A DNA stretch of 10,285 bases from contig DIKB01000152.1 of the NCBI GenBank assembly GCA_002421445.1, positions 1-10,285 on the forward strand, written 5' to 3'. The notes under the pieces are model-generated. The model did not search any database, was not told the DNA's origin, and was given only the letters and a program-made list of their open reading frames with translations. The stretch comes from Dehalococcoidia bacterium UBA5629. GTDB taxonomy: Bacteria; Chloroflexota; Dehalococcoidia; GIF9; UBA5629. Below are positions 1 through 8,100 of this stretch, in pieces. A program made the translations under genes and the position numbers. Every line of letters starts with the position of its first letter. Position 1 is the stretch's first letter.

Positions 1-1864
1 GGGCGATGGCGATCCGCTGGCGCTGTCCTCCGGAGAGCCCCACGCCGTGTTCACCCACCCTGGTATCGTAGCCCTCCGGCATCTCGCAGATAAACTCGTG
101 CGCCCCGGCCAGTTTGGCCACCTGAATAATGGTTTCTATCGGCAGGGCAGGGTTGGACAGGGCGATGTTGTCCCGGATGGAGCGGTTAAAAAGAGTATTT
201 TCCTGCAATACTACTCCGATCTGGTGGCGTAGCGAAGCAGTATCGATAATGGCGATATCCTGGCCGTCGATAAGAACCCGACCCCGGTCAGGAACATAGA
301 GGCGCTGCACCAGCTTGGTCAGGGTGCTCTTGCCGGAACCCGATCGACCTACGATGCCGATCACCTCTCCGGGTGCGATTTTTAGATTGACATCCCGGAT
401 GACATCGGGCGCATCGGGGCGATAACGGAAGGTGATCTTATCGAATTCAATGGCACCGTTCAGCCGGGGCAGACTCGTCTTCTGGCCGACAATCTCGGTG
501 CGGGCATTCAAAATATCTCCCAGGCGGCTCATGGAAATCCCGACCTGCTGAAAGTCGTTCCAGAGTTGCGCCAGGCGGAGGATCGGCGAGGAAACCTGCC
601 CTGCAAGCATATTGAAAGCGATCAGCTGCCCTACGGTCATCTTGCCTTCGACGACCTGGGTGGCCCCCATCCACATGATCGCCGCTGTCACGAGTTTGCT
701 GATCAGATTCACACCCCCTCCGGCCAACATACCCGCATTGGTAACGGATAGTCCCGAAGTGACATAGGATGCCAATTGCTGCTCCCATTTCTGGACCCAT
801 CGGGGTTCGACTGCCAGGGCCTTGACCGTATCGATCCCGCTGATCGTTTCCACGAGAAAGGACTGATTCTCGGCACCCCGGTTGAATTTGTCATTCAGTC
901 GCGCCCGGATGATTGGGGTAAAGATAAGCGATAAGAGAGCGTACAAGGGAAGCGAAATAACGACGATCAGGGTGAGCCACGCGCTATACCAGAGCATAAC
1001 CCCGAGAAAAACGAAGGAGAAGAGAAGATCCATGACAAGGGTCATAGCGTTGCCGGTGAGAAAGGAGCGGATGTTTTCGAGCTCGCGGATGCGGGCGACC
1101 GAATCCCCTACCCTTCTCGCCTCGAAATACGCAAGGGGCAAGGCGAGGAGGTGCCGAAAGAGGCGTGCACCCAATTCGACATCGATCTTGCTGCTCGTGT
1201 GCGCGAAGACGTACGTGCGGATGCCGGTCAGGACGGAGCTGAAGAGTGTGGCGCAGATGAGTCCGATCGCAATGACGTTCAGGGTCTTCATTGCATGATT
1301 GACCAGGACCTTGTCCATGACGACCTGAAAAAAGAGTGGGGTAGTCAGACCGATGATTTGTAAAACAAAGGAAATCAGCAGCACCTCTCCGAGGAGTTTG
1401 CGGTACTTGACTACCGCCGGGATGAACCAGGAAAAGTCAAAACGGGCGATCTCCCCGGCGAAGCTCGCCTTGGAGGTAAGAAAGATCAACTGCCCGGACC
1501 AGAGATCCATGAAGGCGTTCAGATCTAGCACGGTAGGACGTTCCCCCGGCAGCTTGATCAGCACCCTGGGTGAAGACTGTCCGGAAGCATCCCCCTGCGG
1601 AGAGGCAGCCGTTCCCGCATCGTACCGAGCGAGGATGAAAAAGCCCCCGTTTTTATCCAGGGCAATGGCGGGCAGAGGCGCCCGGTCCAGCCTTTCCGGC
1701 AACTGATTCACGAGTCGCGCCTTCATTCCCAGCGACTTCGCTGCCAGCAAGAGTTTTTCGACCGTAAAGGCTTCGGAGCCATACTCATGTCGCAGCTTCG
1801 CCTCATCCACCGCGATCCCGTGCAGCCCGGCTATGACCAAGAGAGAATCTAGACCAGAATCCAT
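1..1864 (-). CDS. hlyB-like: HlyB-type type I secretion ABC exporter (permease/ATPase), 3' end cut by window
   Basis: Inner-membrane ABC transporter that energises one-step export of RTX proteins with an HlyD-type adaptor and a TolC-type channel. An uninterrupted frame of 621 codons runs to the window edge. E. coli HlyB, as I recall it, has about 707 residues, so roughly 90 are missing. Residues 1-130 form a C39-like domain with no protease function: Ser3 stands where peptidases have Cys, and Phe75 stands at the His position. Residues about 150-430 hold the transmembrane region, including TPLFFQVVMDKVLV and RTYVFAHTSSKIDVELGARL, both very close to HlyB. The ATPase domain shows Walker A GRSGSGKST at 506-514 and signature LSGGQRQRIAIA at 610-621. 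Walker B, the D-loop and the switch His lie outside. The ATG at 1864 is chosen because GAGG lies 5 nt upstream and HlyB homology begins there. It follows the RTX gene by 125 bp on the same strand, as in hlyA-hlyB order. The sequence looks more GC-rich than the genes upstream. Confidence 0.97.
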   Translation of the reverse strand, partial: MDSGLDSLLVIAGLHGIAVDEAKLRHEYGSEAFTVEKLLLAAKSLGMKARLVNQLPERLDRAPLPAIALDKNGGFFILARYDAGTAASPQGDASGQSSPRVLIKLPGERPTVLDLNAFMDLWSGQLIFLTSKASFAGEIARFDFSWFIPAVVKYRKLLGEVLLISFVLQIIGLTTPLFFQVVMDKVLVNHAMKTLNVIAIGLICATLFSSVLTGIRTYVFAHTSSKIDVELGARLFRHLLALPLAYFEARRVGDSVARIRELENIRSFLTGNAMTLVMDLLFSFVFLGVMLWYSAWLTLIVVISLPLYALLSLIFTPIIRARLNDKFNRGAENQSFLVETISGIDTVKALAVEPRWVQKWEQQLASYVTSGLSVTNAGMLAGGGVNLISKLVTAAIMWMGATQVVEGKMTVGQLIAFNMLAGQVSSPILRLAQLWNDFQQVGISMSRLGDILNARTEIVGQKTSLPRLNGAIEFDKITFRYRPDAPDVIRDVNLKIAPGEVIGIVGRSGSGKSTLTKLVQRLYVPDRGRVLIDGQDIAIIDTASLRHQIGVVLQENTLFNRSIRDNIALSNPALPIETIIQVAKLAGAHEFICEMPEGYDTRVGEHGVGLSGGQRQRIAIA

Positions 1865-1908
1865 CACTTCCTCAATTAGCGACAATGCCGCAGTAACAAG
1901 AAACCGGT

Positions 1909-1949
1909 AACGGGTGACGAGTAGATTAGCCTGTCACTCGTCCCCCGTT
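1909..1949. repeat. Imperfect inverted repeat (hairpin) between RTX gene and exporter gene
   Basis: The arms at 1909-1922 and 1936-1949 pair at 13 of 14 positions around a 13-nt loop; the single mismatch is 1915 against 1943. It sits between the RTX stop and the exporter ATG. It could be an attenuating hairpin like the terminator known between hlyA and hlyB in the E. coli haemolysin operon, but on the minus strand only a broken T-rich stretch (TTTCTTGTT) follows, not a proper U-tract. It could equally be a REP-like palindrome. The structure is seen directly; the role is undecided. Confidence 0.7.
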
Positions 1950-1952
1950 GAC

Positions 1953-1986
1953 CTTCACTATTCACATTTACTATTTACTGTTCACT
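1953..1986 (-). repeat. Short tandem heptamer-like repeats after the RTX stop codon
   Basis: On the minus strand five consecutive units read AGTGAAC, AGTAAAT, AGTAAAT, GTGAAT (one base short) and AGTGAAG. They begin 3 bp after the RTX stop codon and lie next to the hairpin. They are AT-rich, non-coding and distinct from the coding repeats of the RTX gene. Similar heptamers occur between genes in several bacterial groups; no function can be read from them here. Confidence 0.65.
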
Positions 1987-1989
1987 GCT

Positions 1990-2110
1990 TTAAGAATGCC
2001 AGGCACTTGAAACCATTGCCATCAAATCCGGGCTCGCCTTCACGTCATTAACGCTTGAGAACGCCAGATTGTGAGCCGTAGCGAAGGTCGCCATGTTTTG
2101 AATCAGCTGG
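1990..2110 (-). other. C-terminal type I secretion signal of the RTX protein
   Basis: The last 40 residues leave the repeat pattern. They contain an amphipathic stretch LIQNMATFATAH, then FSSVNDVKASPDLMAMV, and end in AWHS. This matches the usual uncleaved C-terminal signal of RTX proteins read by HlyB/HlyD-type exporters, with the exporter encoded next door. The exact signal boundary cannot be set from sequence. Confidence 0.75.
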
Positions 2111-5100
2111 TTGATGTCCGTGGCAGTCATGTAAAGCCCGTTATCGAGCTGGACCTTTTCGATGCCGTAGTTCGTTGAGGTCTGGCTTGTAACCGTGATA
2201 TTATCCGTGCTGCCATATGCAATTGACAGATCGGATGTCCCCTGGAAGATGGCGATGCTCTCTTTCAGAACATCGCTCTGGAACCGAATGATATCCTGCG
2301 TTGACGAATCAGCTCCGCTGTCGGTGACAACATCGGTTCCCCCTCCATTCGAGAAAACGTAGGTGTCGTTGCCTGCACCGCCGTTCAGGGTGTTGTTGCC
2401 GCTGTTGCCGGTGATGTTATTGTCGAGTGCGTTGCCTGTTCCGTTGATGGAGCTAGTTTCCGTTAAGGTCAGATTTTCGACATTGCTCCCTAGAGTATGA
2501 GTAATTGAGCTTAGAACCGTATCTGTCCCTGAATTGGCACTTTCCGTTACGGTATCGCCGGTGCTATCAACATAGTATACATCGTTTCCGGCGCCACCCA
2601 CCATCGCATCATTGCCTGCGCCGCCGTTGAGCGTGTCATTGCCGGCATTGCCGGTCAGGGTGTTGGCGGCGCTATTGCCGATAATGGTGTTGTCAAGCGC
2701 ATTGCCGGTTCCATTGATCGCACTGGTACCGGTCAGGGTCAGGTTCTCAACGTTATTGCCCAATGTATACGTTATCGAACTCCTAGCGAGGTCGGTCCCT
2801 TCATTAGCATTTTCGGTAACAACGTCGCCGGTTGCTTGTACAATATAAGTATCGTTTCCAGCGCCACCCACCATCGTATCGCTACCGGAGCCGCCATCAA
2901 GGGTGTCATTCCCCGCGGCGCCCGTCAGGGTATTGTTCGCGCTATTGCCGGTAAGGTAATTATCCAGGGCATTTCCTGTTCCATTTATCCTTGACGAACC
3001 TGTAAGTGTCAGCTTTTCCACATTATTGCCTAATGTATATGTAATCGAGCTTTGGACTGTATCTGATCCCTCATCGGCAATCTCTGTAATTATATCGCCC
3101 GTATTATCAACAATATAAAGATCGTCGCCCATGCCGCCTGATAAGCTGTCAGCGCCCGTTCCGCCGTTTAATGTGTCATTGCCAGCACCACCTGTAAGCG
3201 AATTTGAGGCGCTATTTCCAACCAAGTTATTCCATAGTTCATTGCCTGTGCCACTGATAGCGCTCGTACCTGTCAGAGTCAGATCTTCTACACCATAGGG
3301 AAGCGTATAAGTCACTGAACTTTGGATTATGTCCCTTTGACCCACTTCGCTATTTTCCCCCTCGATAACAATATCGCCGATGTTATCTACAATATACGTA
3401 TCGCTTCCGTATCCGCCAGACATTGTATCGGCCCCTGCGCCGCCATTGATGATATTATTGTAATTCTCATAATGGGGTGTGTCGGGCACGAATGCGATGT
3501 AATTGTTCTGCGCATTCCCCATACCATTGAGCGCGCCACCCCCGACTAGATACAGATTTTCAATATTGCCTGAAAGGCTGTAACTCACCGTACTGTAAAC
3601 TGTGTCGGTCCCTTCATTTGCATTTTCCGTAATGGCGACGTCCGTTTGATACACATAATAGGTGTCGTCACCCGCGCCACCGATAAATGTATCCGCGCCG
3701 CCATTGCCATAGAAGACATCATTACCTGCGCCACCTGTCAGGTTATTTATTGCGCTGTTTCCGTAAAGCAAGTTATCCAAAGCATTTCCTGTTCCGTTTA
3801 TTTTTGATGTTCCAGTCAAAAATAAGTTTTCAATGTTGCTGCCCAGTGTATATGTGACAGAACTTTGGACGGTATCGGAACCTTCATTGAGATTCTCGGT
3901 CACAATGTCACCGGTATTATCGATGATGTAAGTATCATTACCCTGACCGCCACACATGTTATCTGCACCGGTTCCGCCATTCAGTGTGTCATTGCCGGCA
4001 CCGCCGGTCAGCATATTTACAGCGCTGTTTCCCAGCAGACTGTTTTCCAAATCGTTACCCGAGCCATTGATGGCGCTGCTCCCTGTCAGCGTAAGATCGT
4101 CTACGCCATCGGGAAGCACATAGGTTACCGAACTGAGTATTGTATCCGGCGTGTGCCCTTCACCCTGAAAAACACCGTCTTCATCAATAACAACGTCACC
4201 CACGTTATCAACGACATATGTATCGACGCCATATCCATGCATGGTGTCTGCGCCGGCGCCCCCATTGAGTGTGTCGTAATATCCGTTTCCGACCAGAACA
4301 TTGTTTAACGCATTACCCGTCGCAGTAAGACTCATGCCATTGCCGATAAGTGAAACATTATCAATGTTATTGCCGAGCGTATAACTGATTGCGCTCTGAA
4401 CTGTATCCGTACCTTCGTTCGCATTTTCACTGATGACGTCGGCTGCATTATCCACAACATAGGTATCATCGCCAAAGCCGCCCACCATGCTGTCCGCACC
4501 GGTGCCGCCGTCAAGGGTGTCATTGCCCGCATATCCGTTCAGCGTATCATTCCCGGCGAGACCCATTAGTCTATTGTCTGCACCGGTTCCGTTCAGCAAA
4601 TCGTTTCCGTCGGTACCCATCGGGACTGCATTCGATTCGATATAGGACGCATCCCATGTCGTGCCATCGGCAAATTGGATCTGCTCGACTCTGTAGTTAG
4701 TGTCGTTAAACCAGTCTGCAACGGTCATTGTATCGGTTGTGCCTGATATTGCGAGCACCAGATCATTATTCTGGCGGTTAAGTGTAATATCCGCGGGCAA
4801 TACTTCGCTCTTAACAGAGATAACGTCTGCATTGCCCATATAGTCAATAACATAATCCTGACCATATCCCCTTCCGAAAATGTATGTATTGTTACCCAGA
4901 TATGAAGTCCCTCCATATAAGTCTTCATAGCAATACAGTTCGTCATTGCCGGCACCGCCGTCGATCGTGTCGCTGCCGCCCATGCCGTAGATGGTATCGC
5001 TGCCGGCCATACCGATCAGTTCGTTGTCACTGATGTTGCCTGTCATGGTATTGTCCAACGCATTGCCGACAGCGCCGTGCCCATACAATTCGAGCGTTAT

Positions 5101-8100
5101 GGCCTCGATATTGTCACTTACAACATATGGCGCCTGCGTTGCGAAGATAAAGACTTCATCATAGCCCTCGCCGGTATTTTCTATAATCACATCTCCAGAA
5201 TCATCGACACAATAACGATCATTGCCAAGCCCACCGATCATCGTTGCCAGGCCGCCCTCCTCACACCACAGTCTGTCGTCGCCGGCACCGCCTATCAGTG
5301 TATCCAGACCGTCGCCTGCAACCAACCAGTCATTCCCATCGCCACCATCAAGGAGGTTATTGCCGTTTTCTCCATAGTTTGCATCATTGCTGAATATATT
5401 ATCATCACCCTCATTGCCGTAAATGGTGTCATTGCCTGCACCGGCATAGATCGTATCGTTTCCGGCATAACCATAAATCGTGTTGGAAAAACTTCCGCCG
5501 ATGATTGAATCGTTTGCGGCCGTGCCATAGACAATCGTTTGAATGCGACCTTCAAGTTGTGTCGGCGTGAGTAGGGTGCCATCGGCAAATGATATTTGAT
5601 CGGTTTTATAGGCCGAACTGCTGAACCAGTCCCAGATCAGCAGCGAATCGGTTGAGCCGTTTATACTGATGCGCAAATCGTTATTCTCTTTTGTGACGGT
5701 CACGTCGCACAAATTAGCGCCTATCTGAATTGTATCCGTTGTCGTGGCATAATCCGCTGCATAATTCTCGATAATGTCGGAACCGTCTCCTGTTCCAAAG
5801 ACATACGTATCACTCCCGCCGTCACCTTGGAGATAATCATTGCCGTCACTTCCGTACAGAGAATCGTTCCCGCTGCCGCCGACAATCGTGTCATCCCCTG
5901 CACCACCGTCTGCAAAATCGGCTGCATCATTAGCATCGCCATTGTCCAGATAGATAGCGTCATTTCCATCACCGGAATAGACCTCATCCGCTCCCGCTCC
6001 GGCCCAGATGGAATCGTTCCCCACGCCCGTGAACACGACATCATTTCCAGCCTGACTCTCTACTAGATTTCCGCCGTCTCCGGCATCGATATAGTCAGCA
6101 TCTGTACCGCCCACAACCTGATCGTTGCCGATTCCGGCGTAGATCTCATTTGTGCCATTGCCGCCGAATATTGTGTTGTTGCCGTCTCCCGCATCAATAT
6201 AGGCACTGCCTGCCCCCCCCTCAATGTAATCGTCACCGCTGCCTGCATAGATTTCGCTGTTCCCGTCATCGCCATATATGGTATTTGCTCCATCGCCCGC
6301 ATCGATATAGTCGTCGCCTGAACCGCCATATAGAGAATCGTTCCCATCTCCCCCAATGAGCGTATCATTGCCTGCATAACCTAACAGCAAGTCGTTACCT
6401 GCTTCGCCGTCGATATAATCATCCCCCTGATCTGCAACGAGGATATTGTCCGCGTCCCCGACTAACTGATCATTTCCATCGCCACCGAATATTTGGTCCG
6501 CTCCGCCTGCACCTATAATCGTATCATCGCCCGCTTCGCCATCCAGGTAATCATTTCCGGCGAGATCGCTATAGTCGCCTTCGATGTAATCGTTATCTTC
6601 TCCGCCGAATATCTGATCGTTTCCGTCACCGCCATACAAGGTATCATTTCCGGCTTCGCCATCCAGGTAATCGTCATTTTCTCCGCCATAGATGGTATCC
6701 AGGCCATTTCCACCGAAAAGTTCATCGCGCCCACCCTGCCCCTCTATTGAATCATTACCCTCCCCACCATCGATATAATCATCACCGTGCAGCTCGATGG
6801 CCAAATTATTGTCATCTCCGATCAAGATATCATCGCCAGCTCCGCCTTCAATAAAATCATTGCCCCTATCGCCAAATACTGTGTCGTGACCATTTCCACC
6901 ATAGATTTCATCATCACCGGCGAACCCATCGACGTAATCGTTTCCTGTCCCGGCATAAATCACATCGTCGCCAGCTTCATAATCTGCAAGGTATTGTACT
7001 AATGGCACATTATGAAACTCTACGCCTAAAGCTTCATTTACGGAAAATGACCATCCCCAATACGATGTCGATTGTCCAACACCCAGATAAGCGCAATCGC
7101 CAAAGATCACATCATCGGCACCTCCGCCAACCAGCAGGTCATTGCCCGGCCCGCCAAACAATCCGTCTCGTGCATTGCTGCCATAGATAAAATCATTACC
7201 TGGCCCGCCAGCAGCTAAATCACCAGTTTCCTGAAGATTTTCCGCCTCTTCTCCGGCTGTGATCAATTCGACCATCTCGCCATAATCTGCACAAAATACT
7301 TTGTCACTTCCGTAACTCCCAAATATGGCATCAACGCCCGAATTTCCCTCAAGAAGGTAGCTACCAGGCCCTGCCCAGGCCTGAACCAGATCGTTACCGC
7401 CACCGCCTTGCAACCAATCATTTCCTGCTTGTTCATAATATGTAATAACTTCATCATTGCCATTACCGCCAACGATTAAATCGTTGCCATTCGTCCCATA
7501 ATACCTGCCGCGATGGTCCGTATCGTTTGGATCTTCAATGTCCAGATATATTGTATTTGTAATATCAGGATTCTCCGACACTTCGATCAGGTTGATGCCG
7601 AAATCGCCCCACTGAAAATCTTCATTTAGGATGACCTGGCTACCTGTAGGCATGTGAGTCACAACCAAGTCCGTGCCCTGCATGACGGCCCTGATTGATC
7701 CATCAGCATTTGCGTAATAGCTACCTTTGTTGTAAAGCAAATTGATTTCTTTGCCGCAAAGAATAACTTTATTGTTGCCCTGCTTGTCTTCTATCGTATC
7801 GGTCCCATCGCCGGCATTGATGATGTATGTGTCGTTGCCAACGCCGCCGATAAGTGTGTCGTTACCTGTGCTGCCGATTAGCATATCCTCACCGTCGCCA
7901 CCATAGATTACGTCATTACCCGCCCCACCGTTAAGCTTGTCATTGCCTCTTTCCCCAAACATGAGATCATTATATAGACCAGCAAGGATGTTATCACTCC
8001 AGGCACCCTTTTCCAGGTAGTTGTATGACTCCAGTCCTCTGCCAACAATAACTCTGCCATCAATGGTGTTGCCCATGGCATAATTCTGAATCAGATAGTC

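Noticed and set aside
447..1706. Open frames of 60-138 codons overlapping the exporter gene
   Set aside because: The exporter frame is continuous and matches HlyB throughout; the others are out-of-frame or antisense readings.
1909..1949. Classical rho-independent terminator after the RTX gene
   Set aside because: The stem is good but no U-run follows on the minus strand, and the exporter gene downstream needs to be transcribed; kept only as a hairpin of unknown role.
2367..4525. Regular ~270-bp DNA repeats considered as a CRISPR or satellite array
   Set aside because: The repeats are coding, stay in frame and match known RTX module patterns; there are no short identical repeats with unique spacers.
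2612..6750. Many open frames of 60-150 codons on the plus strand and in other minus frames across the RTX gene
   Set aside because: They are shadows of the repetitive RTX coding frame, with low-complexity products and no ribosome binding sites that stand out.
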